From contig JAMLID010000002.1 of the NCBI GenBank assembly GCA_023954355.1, positions 65,130-129,129 on the forward strand: a stretch of DNA of 64,000 bases, written 5' to 3'. Below, in pieces: positions 1-8,407 of this stretch (positions are counted from its first letter, which is position 1; every line of letters begins with the position of its first letter). Source of the stretch: Oligoflexia bacterium. Its GTDB lineage: Bacteria > Bdellovibrionota > UBA1018 > CAIPTA01. The notes under the pieces are model-generated. The model was not told where the DNA came from and made no database searches. It was given only the letters and a program-made list of their open reading frames with translations. The position numbers and the translations under genes are program-made.

Positions 1-848
1 ATTCTATATTTTGCGTCATCAACAGATTTTGTTTGTTTTGCTAGGCTGATTAAGCGACGAAGACCACTAGCTCGTCTTTCTTTTCGGCTTCTTCGCTTTG
101 ATAGTTTTAACTCTGACTCGTAGGTAGTTAGAAGAGCGCTATTGAAGTAGGAGTAGTTTTCCATTTGGCGTATAAGAGCGACTAAGCTTGACCGCCTTTT
201 ATGAAAAACAATAGCGTCCTCGTTATAACCAATTACAAAGCCACTTAAAACAATTCTCCAACAAAGATCCACATCATAAGCAGCTACTTTCCAGTTTTCA
301 TCAAAGCCACCAACTAGGTCAAAAATAGATTTTTTAACAGCAAGATTGCAGGTTGGTGCCCAAGGTAAAAACGCTGGAAACTTAGAAATACGATCTTTTT
401 CCCAAAACTCAAAAAGTACATCTAAGTATTTTTCCCATATATTTAGCGAGCGATTTTTTTCATGGAAGGTTTTAGTGTTACCACCAACGGCCCCCAGGGG
501 ATAATCCATATTAGAACTAAGTAGTGGATCAATCATTTCTTTTAGCCAATGTGATTCAAATACACAGTCTGCATCGGTAAAAATTAAAATTTCTCCTTTA
601 GCTAAACGAGCACCTTTGTTTCGAGCTGCAGGACTACCGGGTTTTTTTTCTAAGTGAACACTAAGATTGGGCATTTCATCTTGTAGTGATTTTGCTACCG
701 CATAGGTATTGTCTGTAGAATTGTTATCTACAACAATCACCTCGAAAGGATAGCCACCTTTTTGTTTTTTCAATGAAAGAAGGCAATCCGATAAATGAGG
801 TGACTCATTCTTAGCTGATATAATTACACTTGCAATTAGTCGATCCAC
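1..848 (-). CDS. Family 2 glycosyltransferase (partial, runs off left edge)
   Basis: I translated this by hand from the complement. The N-terminus reads VDRLIASVIISAKNESPHL, then VIVVDNNSTDNT, then PAARNKG and FTDADC. These are the GT-A nucleotide-binding strand, the NNSTD motif and the DxD-type metal/sugar-nucleotide site of GT2 enzymes, which transfer sugars from nucleotide-sugar donors. The C-terminus lies beyond base 1. I chose GTG at 848 as the start because no ATG precedes the conserved core, but no clear ribosome site is visible and the frame stays open further upstream. The gene is head-to-head with the RibD-like gene, whose start lies about 46 bases away. The acceptor sugar cannot be inferred. 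Confidence 0.85.
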   Translation of the reverse strand, partial: MDRLIASVIISAKNESPHLSDCLLSLKKQKGGYPFEVIVVDNNSTDNTYAVAKSLQDEMPNLSVHLEKKPGSPAARNKGARLAKGEILIFTDADCVFESHWLKEMIDPLLSSNMDYPLGAVGGNTKTFHEKNRSLNIWEKYLDVLFEFWEKDRISKFPAFLPWAPTCNLAVKKSIFDLVGGFDENWKVAAYDVDLCWRIVLSGFVIGYNEDAIVFHKRRSSLVALIRQMENYSYFNSALLTTYESELKLSKRRSRKERRASGLRRLISLAKQTKSVDDAKYR

Positions 849-894
849 GAAGGACGATGCTAGCGCAAAATGGCCGCAATTGGGAGGAAGGATC

Positions 895-1566
895 GTGATT
901 TCTATAAATATGTCGATGAGTCTCGACGGAAAAATTGCAACAAAGGCCCGAAAAGCAGCTAAATTTAGCTCTGAATATGATACTCGCCGCATGGCAGAAA
1001 TTCGCGCAGAGCATGATATGGTGCTTAATGGAATGGGAACATTTCTTGTACATCCGTATGTATTAAGGGTGAACGAGCCATCTTTTGTAGAAAAAAGAGT
1101 GGCGAATGGTCTAAGCGAACAGCCCATTTCTGCTTTAACAAGCTCTACACTAGAGATTCCAGAAGGCAGTAAGTGGGAGCAAGATCAGTCTGGTGTTGAA
1201 CGCTGGGCATTTACAGGAAAAAATCACTCTGCGCTAGTAGCTGAGCGCTTAGAAAAGTCTGGTATACGTATTATAAAATTACCATCTGAGAGGCCTGGGC
1301 CCCAGGAGATTTCTACTTATGCTCACCAAGAAGGAGTAAAAAATATTTTACTCGAAGGTGGAGGAATCTTAAACGCCTCTTTTTTAGAAGCTGATCTAGT
1401 AGATCGTATTTATCTAACGATGGTGCCTGTAATTATTGGTGGAGATTCAGCTCCTACTTGGGTAGAGGGTAAGGGATTTGAGGCTCCGTACCCTCATTTT
1501 GTTTTAGACAACTATGAAGAACGTGGTGGAGAATTTTACTTTGTGTTCTGCAAAAAAAAGAAGTAG
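895..1566 (+). CDS. RibD C-terminal-type pyrimidine reductase / dihydrofolate reductase-like
   Basis: The protein of about 223 residues opens with ISINMSMSLDGKIA, the signature of the RibD C-terminal (riboflavin-specific reductase) family, and later shows LLEGGGILNASFL and VPVIIGG, the NADPH-binding glycine region and closing strand. The family reduces the ribosylamino-pyrimidinone intermediate of riboflavin synthesis, though standalone members can have other substrates. No RibD deaminase domain is fused and no other rib gene is nearby. GTG at 895 is preferred over an upstream TTG at 880 because GGAGGAAGG sits 5-10 bases before it. Function in riboflavin synthesis is likely but not certain. 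Confidence 0.8.
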   Translation: MISINMSMSLDGKIATKARKAAKFSSEYDTRRMAEIRAEHDMVLNGMGTFLVHPYVLRVNEPSFVEKRVANGLSEQPISALTSSTLEIPEGSKWEQDQSGVERWAFTGKNHSALVAERLEKSGIRIIKLPSERPGPQEISTYAHQEGVKNILLEGGGILNASFLEADLVDRIYLTMVPVIIGGDSAPTWVEGKGFEAPYPHFVLDNYEERGGEFYFVFCKKKK

Positions 1567-1618
1567 AGAGATTTTTCAATCTCAATAAGGTATGATGCCC
1601 TCTGTTTAAGGAGTATAA

Positions 1619-1864
1619 ATGCAGTTATTGGAAATTAAAGAAAGAATCGAATCGAATATTCCTACTACTTTTGTAGATGTAATTGATCTAGGAGGGGGAG
1701 ACCATATTCGAGCGATTGTTGTTTCTGCTGCCTTTCAAGGACTTCCGCTTATTAAACAACATAAAATGGTATTAGATTTATTTGTCGAAGAGATAAATTC
1801 GAACGATGTACATGCATTGACAGTAAAAACAATGACCCCTGAGCAGTTTGCGGCATTGGGATAA
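1619..1864 (+). CDS. BolA family protein
   Basis: An 81-residue protein of BolA size and fold signature: an N-terminal helix, a beta strand region with GGGDHIRAIVVS, then GLPLIKQHKMV and VHALTVKTMTPEQ, matching the conserved QH(K/R)xV and HALxxKT segments. BolA proteins pair with monothiol glutaredoxins through a shared [2Fe-2S] cluster and act in iron-sulfur trafficking. The monothiol glutaredoxin gene begins 15 bases downstream, so the two probably form an operon and a complex. TAAGGAG lies a few bases before the ATG. Family assignment is strong; the exact role (regulator or cluster carrier) is inferred from context. Confidence 0.88.
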   Translation: MQLLEIKERIESNIPTTFVDVIDLGGGDHIRAIVVSAAFQGLPLIKQHKMVLDLFVEEINSNDVHALTVKTMTPEQFAALG

Positions 1865-1879
1865 GAAAGAAGGGTAATT

Positions 1880-2185
1880 ATGAGTGAATATAAAAAAGTG
1901 ATAGAAGATAAAGTAAAATCAAAACAGGCCTTCATATTTATGAAAGGTAGCCCAAATATGCCTATGTGTGGATTCTCTGCTAGAGCATCAGAAGTATTAA
2001 AGGCGGCTGGCGCAGATTTTGGTTATTTTAATATTTTAGAAGATATGAATCTTTTTGAAGAGCTAAAAGCTATGAACCAATGGCCTACCTCACCTCAAAT
2101 CTATGTAAAGGGTGAGTTTGTTGGTGGTTGTGATATCGTATGTGAGCTTTTCGAAAGTGGTGAGTTAAAGCAGATGTTAGCCTAG
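1880..2185 (+). CDS. grxD: Monothiol glutaredoxin (Grx4/GrxD type)
   Basis: At 101 residues it has the size of a single-domain monothiol glutaredoxin. The CGFS active site is visible in PMCGFSARA near residue 31, with the glutathione-binding WPTSPQIYVKG segment and GGCDI loop further on. Such proteins carry a glutathione-ligated [2Fe-2S] cluster and deliver it to targets, usually with a BolA partner; the BolA gene is immediately upstream. AAGGG precedes the ATG. A strong bidirectional hairpin follows and separates this unit from the convergent gene on the other strand. Confidence 0.93.
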   Translation: MSEYKKVIEDKVKSKQAFIFMKGSPNMPMCGFSARASEVLKAAGADFGYFNILEDMNLFEELKAMNQWPTSPQIYVKGEFVGGCDIVCELFESGELKQMLA

Positions 2186-2202
2186 TCTCAGACCAAAAAA
2201 AT

Positions 2203-2240
2203 AAAAAAAGCGTAAGATTTATGTCTTACGCTTTTTTTAT
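2203..2240. terminator. Bidirectional intrinsic terminator
   Basis: The inverted repeat GCGTAAGA (2210-2217) / TCTTACGC (2224-2231) has a six-base loop and is flanked by an A-run on the left and a T-run on the right, so it gives a U-tailed hairpin in both directions. It sits between the stop of the glutaredoxin gene and the stop of the convergent exported-protein gene. Confidence 0.9.
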
Positions 2241-2260
2241 TTATGATTACTACTGGTTTG

Positions 2261-3031
2261 TTACGGCAATAGTGGGTTTTTATCTCTAGAAATCGCGCCA
2301 TCTTTCATGGAAATCACAAATGCGCATCTTTCTGCTTCTGCTCCATTGTGTTCAACACAGCCTATATATTTAGACTGTTGAATTCTTCCATTTTTTTGTT
2401 CTTTCACTTTTGTTGATTTTTGCTCTTTTATGAATCCCATAAGTGATTGTGCAGGCACGCCTTTAATTACGATAAGATTATCGCTTTTTTCTTTCCAATC
2501 CTTTTTCTTTTCAGAGATCAAAAATGAAGAAACTACTCCGTAAGAGTGGTTTGCTGAGGCCAGCGATCTACCGCCAGTTCTTTTAAAGAATTTTGCTGCA
2601 GTTTTTGTTTGTCCGTAATTAAAGTCACCATTTGTAAATGGCTCTGCTTTGGCAATATTTCCTTTAGGAACATCGATAGAAAATTCACAAGCGAAGTCTT
2701 TAAGTTCACCTTTAATTTCTTGGATTTTTGCGCAGCTTAATTGTTTCCCATCTTTTACCCAATAAATTAAATTTCTAGATTTGGTTAGTTTCAATGCAGC
2801 AGAATCAGATTTTACTTTTTCTTTAACATCTAGCTTATAATAAGTTGTTTCAGCAGCTTTTCCGCGAAGAAAAACTTTAATCATTCCTGTTTCTTGATCT
2901 GTTTTAACTTGAACCTCTGATGTTCCTTTTATTTTAGAAAAGTGTTTCGGCTTGCCACCGAATCCATATGTTAGGCTTGGCATCACCAATAAGCTTAAAA
3001 CAAAAAAACCTAAAACTTTGTTGTGAGACAT
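2261..3031 (-). CDS. Exported protein of unknown function
   Basis: The 256-residue product starts with a Sec-type signal peptide (hydrophobic VLGFFVLSLLVMPSL, then TYGFG). The mature part is lysine-rich with a few cysteines (near SCAKI, FACEFS, YIGCVEHN and RCAF), which could form disulfides in the periplasm. I recognise no family. AGGAG lies about ten bases upstream of the ATG. It is transcribed alone and converges on the glutaredoxin gene with a shared terminator. The tail SMKDGAISRDKNPLLP shows no anchor, so a soluble periplasmic or secreted protein is the simplest reading. Confidence 0.6.
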   Translation of the reverse strand: MSHNKVLGFFVLSLLVMPSLTYGFGGKPKHFSKIKGTSEVQVKTDQETGMIKVFLRGKAAETTYYKLDVKEKVKSDSAALKLTKSRNLIYWVKDGKQLSCAKIQEIKGELKDFACEFSIDVPKGNIAKAEPFTNGDFNYGQTKTAAKFFKRTGGRSLASANHSYGVVSSFLISEKKKDWKEKSDNLIVIKGVPAQSLMGFIKEQKSTKVKEQKNGRIQQSKYIGCVEHNGAEAERCAFVISMKDGAISRDKNPLLP

Positions 3032-3384
3032 GGGATTTTGCTCCTTCTGTTTTCAATGTTCAAATACGTATCGGTAGAAAATACCAAAGCTTTATAGTCA
3101 AATATAAGGTTTTGCTAAATACCTAAAAATAACAATAATTTTAAGGACTTTTGTGTGTAAGTGAAAACGGGCTGACTCTAGTAGGAGGCGCTCTTGAGTC
3201 TTGTGAATTATTTTATAGATATGGTTATAAAAATAGGAAGCTCATACTTATAGTAGTTTTTGTTTTTTATTTCTCTCAAAAAGGTTTCAACTCTTGCAAA
3301 GGGAGATTCTCTTTTTATTATGAGCGGCAGGTTTAGAGAGCAAAATTAGAATGTCAAATGCATCAGTAGGTTTTTCTGTAGCCT
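3032..3384. other. Intergenic stretch without a supported gene
   Basis: About 350 bases of AT-rich sequence upstream of the exported-protein gene and beyond the stop of queG. A 61-codon open frame at 3151-3336 (TTG start, no ribosome site, no recognisable pattern) looks like chance. I see no hairpin terminator after queG. The stretch presumably holds the promoter for the leftward exported-protein gene, but I cannot assign clear -35/-10 boxes. Confidence 0.5.
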
Positions 3385-4296
3385 TCACTTTAGTAAGCTT
3401 ACATTTCTTTGTATTCCCTGCCACCTTGGTCTTGAAAGTGCTGAGTCTTTATATTTTGATTGAAACTCTTCCTTGGTCATTTTTTGAAGCTCTGAAAGAG
3501 AAATTTGCTCTTTCTTAGGCGATCCAAGCACTGAGCGAGATTTTTTCAAACTATGTTCATTCCAAGGGCATACTTCTTGGCAAATATCACAGCCTAGCAA
3601 CCATGGACTCATATGATCTGAAATCTCTCTGGGGATGCTACCTTTACTTTCTATGTTCCAATAAGAAATGCATCGATTAGAATCTATCATTCGAACTTCA
3701 TCTAAAATGGCGTTTGTCGGACAAGCATCAAGGCATTTTCGGCATTTGCCACAATGATCTGTGGTGATTGTATCATGAGGAATCTCGGCAGTTGTTATTA
3801 TGGACGAAAGCCAGAGCCATGACCCCCAGTCTTTATTAATAAGCATGGCATTTTTTCCGATCCACCCAAGCCCGGCATTGGCCGCATAGGCTCTTTCAGA
3901 AATAGGACCCGTATCTACGTAGGCAATTGATTTTGCCGAATAAAGCGAATCAATTTTATCTGCAATTTTCGTGACTAAAGGTTTTAGCTCTAAATGGTAG
4001 TCTCTATCACTCGCATAGCGTGCTATAGATCCATATCCTGCTTCTATCGAGCTAGAGTCGCCGCCTCCTGCAAATGGCATGGCACATATCATCACCGTTT
4101 TTGCACCAGGTAATACTTCCTCGATATTTGCACGTTTTTCTTCTTGTGCTTTTAGGTAAAACATCCCTGCGGAAAAACCACTTTGAACCCACCATGAATA
4201 AAGATCAGTGTATTTCTTATCTAAAGAAGAAGAAAAACCAATGAGAGAAAATCCCAAACTCTGGGCAAATTTTAGTATCGTTTCTTTTTTGTCCAT
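3385..4296 (-). CDS. queG: Epoxyqueuosine reductase QueG
   Basis: It contains the two ferredoxin-like cysteine clusters of QueG, CGKCRKCLDACP and GCDICQEVCPWN, plus ISERAYAANAGLGWIGKN of the cobalamin-binding catalytic domain. QueG performs the last step of queuosine synthesis, reducing epoxyqueuosine in tRNA with a B12 cofactor and two [4Fe-4S] clusters. I start at ATG 4296 (MDKKETILKF), which aligns with the family N-terminus; an in-frame GTG at 4320 inside the upstream gene is an alternative. At about 303 residues it is shorter than the E. coli enzyme (379) and appears to lack the C-terminal HEAT-like extension. It directly follows the serine hydrolase gene. Confidence 0.92.
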   Translation of the reverse strand: MDKKETILKFAQSLGFSLIGFSSSLDKKYTDLYSWWVQSGFSAGMFYLKAQEEKRANIEEVLPGAKTVMICAMPFAGGGDSSSIEAGYGSIARYASDRDYHLELKPLVTKIADKIDSLYSAKSIAYVDTGPISERAYAANAGLGWIGKNAMLINKDWGSWLWLSSIITTAEIPHDTITTDHCGKCRKCLDACPTNAILDEVRMIDSNRCISYWNIESKGSIPREISDHMSPWLLGCDICQEVCPWNEHSLKKSRSVLGSPKKEQISLSELQKMTKEEFQSKYKDSALSRPRWQGIQRNVSLLK

Positions 4297-4298
4297 GG

Positions 4299-5366
4299 CT
4301 ACGGATGTAGTTCTTCCCACAAGAGCTTATGGGTTTGCAAGCGAGTATCTATCCATCGACTATCCGTGCGCTTAGGATGTACTCTGTTAGAATACAAAAG
4401 TACGATTGTTTTTGTTTCAGGGTGAAACCATGCGCTTGTTCCTGTATATCCCGTATGCCCAATGGCTGTTGCAAAGGCAGGGCCTGGGAAAGGGCGAAGC
4501 CCCGGATAGGTCATAAAGCCTAAAGAAAAAATTCCAGGCTCTTCTAGCTTGCGCACTTGAAATGTTTTAGAGCTTTCGGTTTTTTGTAAAAGTAATTGAA
4601 AAATTTTAAGCGACTCTTCAAGGTTTGAAAAAAGTCCAGCATGCCCTGCATAGCCACCAAAAGACCAGGTATTGTCATCGTGAACCTCACCCTGAAGTAT
4701 CTTTTTTCTCCAAGGGCAATCCTCTGTAGCCACAAACATCTCTTTTTCAGCAAGAAATCCATACATTCTCGCAGGGGCCGGCGCATGAGGTAAAGTCACA
4801 TAGCCAGTATATTTAAGGTCTAAGGGCTTTGTGATTTTTTCATAAAAAAGTTCAGGAATAAGTTTTCCATACAAGCTTTCTAAGAGCAGCCCCAATAACA
4901 TAAAACCTAAATCTGAATATGTTTGGTTGCCTTTGTTGGGAAAGTCACTTTGGCAAATCCAATCTAAAAGATGCTTGGTGTCGCCTAAAGGAATCGTTTG
5001 GCTTTCATACTTACGAAAATACTCAATATGAGCAGGTAGTCCAGATCTATGTGAGGCTAGGTCGCGTATGGTGACGGTTTTATCAGGAAACGAAGAAAAG
5101 TATTTCGAAATGGGGTCATCCCATGAAAGCAATTTATCGGACTCTGCGGAGAAAAGAAGGTTTACGGTAGAAAAGATTTTACTAACAGAAGCTAAATCAA
5201 AAATAGATTTTTCATCAACAGTTCTATTTTTTTCTAAAAGTCCCTCATGGCCATGAGTGCCCGCATAAAAAAACTCTTTTTTATGCTTAGAGTGCAATGC
5301 TAGAGCCACAGCACTGGTTTGCTTTTCAGAAATTGCCTGTCTGAGATAATTTTTCGTTTTTTCCAT
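4299..5366 (-). CDS. Serine hydrolase of the beta-lactamase / DD-peptidase (class C-like) family
   Basis: The penicillin-binding fold motifs are present in order: SVSK (SxxK, nucleophile Ser and general-base Lys) near residue 60, YSD as the second motif and HTG in GHTGYTGTS as the third. Such proteins are esterases, D-amino-acid peptidases or beta-lactamases. I see no signal peptide, so cytoplasmic location is possible. ATG at 5366 is chosen over TTG at 5393; neither has a strong ribosome site. It lies directly upstream of queG, only two bases from that start, which suggests cotranscription without implying a shared pathway. The substrate is unknown. Confidence 0.82.
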   Translation of the reverse strand: MEKTKNYLRQAISEKQTSAVALALHSKHKKEFFYAGTHGHEGLLEKNRTVDEKSIFDLASVSKIFSTVNLLFSAESDKLLSWDDPISKYFSSFPDKTVTIRDLASHRSGLPAHIEYFRKYESQTIPLGDTKHLLDWICQSDFPNKGNQTYSDLGFMLLGLLLESLYGKLIPELFYEKITKPLDLKYTGYVTLPHAPAPARMYGFLAEKEMFVATEDCPWRKKILQGEVHDDNTWSFGGYAGHAGLFSNLEESLKIFQLLLQKTESSKTFQVRKLEEPGIFSLGFMTYPGLRPFPGPAFATAIGHTGYTGTSAWFHPETKTIVLLYSNRVHPKRTDSRWIDTRLQTHKLLWEELHP

Positions 5367-5544
5367 CAGTGGAACTCTGTCTTTCTTACTCAAATGGTAC
5401 TTGAGAACTTCTTTACGGCAAAGACTTTGTTCATGGCAAAAGTAGTCATTTTAGGCGAATTGACTTGTGACATAGTCTGTTATGTCTTTTTGCAAAAATG
5501 TCAGCACATATTGGTGCTTTTGCCATAGAAGCTAAGAGGCGAGC

Positions 5545-6405
5545 GTGGTACAAATGGGCATGGAAAAACACTCTATAGAAAAATTAAAAGAAATTGCTCG
5601 AGATATTCGAGTCTCTTGTATCAAAATGATTGCCGCTGCTGGTAGTGGTCACCCAGGTGGTAGCCTTTCTTTAGCAGAAATTGTAACGGCATTTTACTTT
5701 CGTCTTTTAAGGCACGATCCAAAAAATCCTAATTGGAAAGATAGAGACCGTTTTGTTCTATCGAAAGGGCACGGAGTACCGGCTCTTTATGCGGCGATGG
5801 CTTACAGTGGCTATTTTCCTGTAGAGCAGTTGATGACGTTGCGACAGCTTGGGTCTCCACTTCAAGGACACCCTGATCGAGCACGTTTACCAGGAATAGA
5901 GGCAAGCACTGGATCTCTTGGCCAAGGTCTATCTATAGCGCAAGGGATCGCATTAGCTACACGCATAGACGGCTCAGATGCCATGGTTTATTGCGTAATG
6001 GGTGATGGAGAAATACAAGAAGGTCAAGTATGGGAAGCTGCCATGAGTGTTCCTATGCATAAGCTTGATCATGTCTGCGCTATAATCGATTGGAACAAAG
6101 GTCAAATTGATGGCCAAGTAAAAGATGTGATGAATATCGAGCCTATTGCGGATAAATGGAAATCCTTTGGTTGGAATGTTTTAGAAGTCGATGGTCACGA
6201 TCTTTCTGAAATTATTGCTGCTGTAGAGTCGGCAAAAGATAATGCAAAACAAAAGTCAGGAAAACCTACTTTGATTGTCGCGGATACCTTAAAAGGAAAA
6301 GGCGTTAAGTTTATGGAAGATGGGAAAAATGCTTGGCACGGTTCGGCTCCAAATCAAGAGCAAACCGAAGCGGCCATCAACGAATTATTGAAAGGAAAAG
6401 TCTAA
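5545..6405 (+). CDS. Transketolase, N-terminal (thiamine diphosphate-binding) subunit
   Basis: The 286-residue product is the TPP-binding half of a split transketolase: GHPGGSLS near the start, KGHGVPALYA, HPDRARLPGIEASTGSLGQG and the GDGEIQEGQVWEA...NKGQIDGQ thiamine-diphosphate/Mg motif. The enzyme moves two-carbon units between sugar phosphates in the pentose phosphate pathway. GTG at 5545 follows AAGAGGCGAG at good spacing; ATG codons at 5554 and 5560 are alternatives. The C-terminal subunit begins in the stop codon overlap (TAATG), so the two chains should be made together and form a heterotetramer. Confidence 0.92.
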   Translation: MVQMGMEKHSIEKLKEIARDIRVSCIKMIAAAGSGHPGGSLSLAEIVTAFYFRLLRHDPKNPNWKDRDRFVLSKGHGVPALYAAMAYSGYFPVEQLMTLRQLGSPLQGHPDRARLPGIEASTGSLGQGLSIAQGIALATRIDGSDAMVYCVMGDGEIQEGQVWEAAMSVPMHKLDHVCAIIDWNKGQIDGQVKDVMNIEPIADKWKSFGWNVLEVDGHDLSEIIAAVESAKDNAKQKSGKPTLIVADTLKGKGVKFMEDGKNAWHGSAPNQEQTEAAINELLKGKV

Positions 6406-7337
6406 TGAGCACTAAGCCTGTAGCAACTCGACAGATATTTGGTGAAACGCTAGCTCGCATAGGAGAGAAATATCCTGAGATAGTTGTACTAGATGCAGAT
6501 CTTTCAAAATCAACAAAAAGTGAGCTTTTTGCTAAAAAATATCCAAATCGTTTTTTTGAAATGGGTATTTCTGAAGCTAATATGATCGGCGTAGGAGCAG
6601 GACTTGCTCTTTCAGGAAAAGTTCCCTTCATCTGTTCGTTTGGTGCCTTCGTAACTGGACGCTTTGACCAAATTCGAATGTCTGTTTCGTATGCAAAAGC
6701 CAGAGTCAGAATTGTGGGAACCCATGCAGGTGTAGGGATAGGTGAAGATGGGCACAGCCAGATGGCCTTAGAGGATTTAGCTTGTATGAGAACTTTGCCT
6801 GAGATGGCAGTTCTTCAGCCTGGAGATGATTTAGAGACCGCCGCGATGGTTGAAGAGCTTGTTCATTATCCTCATCCGGCATATCTGCGATTGACTAGAC
6901 AGAATGTGCCTCGCTTACATAAAGAGGGAACAACATTTAAAATCGGCAAATTTCAAAAAATAAGTGATGGATCTGATGGAGTTGTTTTTGCAACCGGCGG
7001 AGTTTTAAGTACAGCTTATGAGGCGATTCAGGCGCTAAAGCAAGGGGGGCTGTCTTTAGAGCTAGTAAATGCTTCAAGCATTAAGCCACTTGATGAAACC
7101 TACTTGAGCCAAGCGATTCAAAAGCATAAAGAGATTATTACTATTGAAGATCATTATGTGATTGGTGGTTTGGGGGGCGCAGTGGCCGAGTATATGGCCG
7201 AGCATCCAGGCTCTAGGCTTCATCGTATAGGGGTATACGACACTTTTGGCCAAAGTGGCACACCAGAAGATCTCTACGAGCATTATGGGCTTTCTGCCAC
7301 TAAGTTAAAGGAACAAATCCAAAAGATTTTTCGCTAA
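6405..7337 (+). CDS. Transketolase, C-terminal (pyrimidine-binding) subunit
   Basis: Starting MSTKPVATRQIFGETLARIGEKYPE, this is the partner of the preceding gene: it has VLDADLSKST, FFEMGISEANMIGVGAGLALSGK (conserved catalytic Glu region) and the C-terminal domain with FATGG and TIEDHYVIGGLGGAVAE. I start at ATG 6405, which overlaps the upstream TAA by one base with AAAGGAAAAG just before it; a longer frame from 6333 reads through the upstream gene out of frame and is not real. Length (about 310 residues) fits stand-alone C-terminal subunits. The epimerase gene follows after two bases. Confidence 0.92.
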   Translation: MSTKPVATRQIFGETLARIGEKYPEIVVLDADLSKSTKSELFAKKYPNRFFEMGISEANMIGVGAGLALSGKVPFICSFGAFVTGRFDQIRMSVSYAKARVRIVGTHAGVGIGEDGHSQMALEDLACMRTLPEMAVLQPGDDLETAAMVEELVHYPHPAYLRLTRQNVPRLHKEGTTFKIGKFQKISDGSDGVVFATGGVLSTAYEAIQALKQGGLSLELVNASSIKPLDETYLSQAIQKHKEIITIEDHYVIGGLGGAVAEYMAEHPGSRLHRIGVYDTFGQSGTPEDLYEHYGLSATKLKEQIQKIFR

Positions 7338-7339
7338 CT

Positions 7340-7747
7340 ATGGGCGCGTATTTAGATCATATTGGGATTGCTATTAGGGAAGACTCAAATCTTGCTCAAT
7401 TGTTGCAAGTGCTTGGGATCGAATTAAGTAGCGAAGAAGATGTTCCCTCTGAAAAAGTAAAAACTAAGTGGTTTCCTCTTCCGGTTAAACAAGGCAATAT
7501 TGAGCTTTTAGAGCCTCTTTCCTCTGACAGTGTGATCGCAAAATTTTTAGAACGTCATAAAAAAGATGGAATTCATCATCTCTCGTTTCGAGTAGACTCT
7601 ATTAATGAAGCTATGAAGAATTGTCGAGATAAGGGATTTGACTTTGTATATCCAAGTGCAAAACCTGGGGCTCATAATTGTTTGGTAAATTTTATCCATC
7701 CAAAGTCTACGGGTGGTGTGTTGATCGAGTTAACAGAAAAGCTTTAA
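7340..7747 (+). CDS. mce: Methylmalonyl-CoA epimerase (VOC/glyoxalase fold)
   Basis: A 135-residue VOC-superfamily protein with the epimerase pattern: LDHIGIAI with metal-ligand His near residue 7, VKTKWFPL, IELLEPLS, GIHHLSFRV with the second metal His, and GVLIELTEK with the C-terminal metal Glu. The family interconverts (2R)- and (2S)-methylmalonyl-CoA in propionate metabolism. It follows the transketolase genes by two bases and is probably coupled to them, although the pathways differ. No mutase gene is present in the window. Its stop overlaps by four bases the stop end of the convergent exported-protein gene. Confidence 0.85.
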   Translation: MGAYLDHIGIAIREDSNLAQLLQVLGIELSSEEDVPSEKVKTKWFPLPVKQGNIELLEPLSSDSVIAKFLERHKKDGIHHLSFRVDSINEAMKNCRDKGFDFVYPSAKPGAHNCLVNFIHPKSTGGVLIELTEKL

Positions 7748-8394
7748 GGCTCTTTAATTTCTTCAGTCCCAGAAATATCTGATTCTTTTGGGTTTTGCCG
7801 AGGTTTTTTATGTGAAGGCATTTGTCTGTTTTTTGGTTTATCTTCTGAAATTGTTTGATTGCTAGAGTTGAGGTCGTTTTTACTACCAAGTGTTTGAGAC
7901 TTATCCGAAGAAATTTTTTTAAGAGCAAGAAGTGTTTTTTTATAATCATCTTTGAGTTTTGAAAGTATTGATTGAATTTCAATGTATGAGTCGGCATAGC
8001 AATTAGTTTTAAGTAGATTTCTGTCGTCTATTGGTTTTATCAGATTCGATAAGTATATCTTGAGTTCCTCTTGGATTTTTTCATTTTTATTTATTAAAAA
8101 AGCTAACTTATTTTTATTTATCTCTAAGAGAGAAGTGGTTGCTTTAAAGTATTCAGACTGTTGTTTTTTATGAAGTGAATATGGGGGTTCTTTTTCTTCA
8201 GCTAATTTTCTTGATAGAGCCTCGTATTTTTCGTAGCAAACCTTAGCTGCTTTTGAGAAGGCTGGATTATCAATGCAAATTGCTACCTGGTTTTTAAAAC
8301 TTTCTATAGGACGACAAACTTCTTTTTCTTTAGCAAATAAAGAAATAGGTGAAGAAGTTATGAAAAAAATATAAAATAAAATAGGGTAAATCAT
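7744..8394 (-). CDS. Exported lysine-rich protein of unknown function
   Basis: The 216-residue product begins with a signal peptide (IYPILFYIFFITSSPISLFA followed by KEKEVC). The mature chain has several cysteines in the first third (CRPIE, AICIDN, KVCYEK) and a helical, charged middle; the last 60 residues are rich in Ser, Asn, Lys and Pro and look disordered. I recognise no family. Its start codon is only 13 bases from that of the divergent SGNH hydrolase gene, so any promoter must lie inside that neighbour. It converges on and overlaps the epimerase gene by four bases. Confidence 0.55.
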   Translation of the reverse strand: MIYPILFYIFFITSSPISLFAKEKEVCRPIESFKNQVAICIDNPAFSKAAKVCYEKYEALSRKLAEEKEPPYSLHKKQQSEYFKATTSLLEINKNKLAFLINKNEKIQEELKIYLSNLIKPIDDRNLLKTNCYADSYIEIQSILSKLKDDYKKTLLALKKISSDKSQTLGSKNDLNSSNQTISEDKPKNRQMPSHKKPRQNPKESDISGTEEIKEP

Positions 8395-8407
8395 ACGTAG
8401 GTCATTT

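Noticed and set aside
3151..3336. 61-codon open frame
   Set aside because: TTG start, no ribosome site, no family-like pattern and AT-rich intergenic composition; probably chance.
6333..6404. Earlier start of the transketolase C-terminal subunit
   Set aside because: The extension overlaps the N-terminal subunit gene out of frame and has no conserved sequence.
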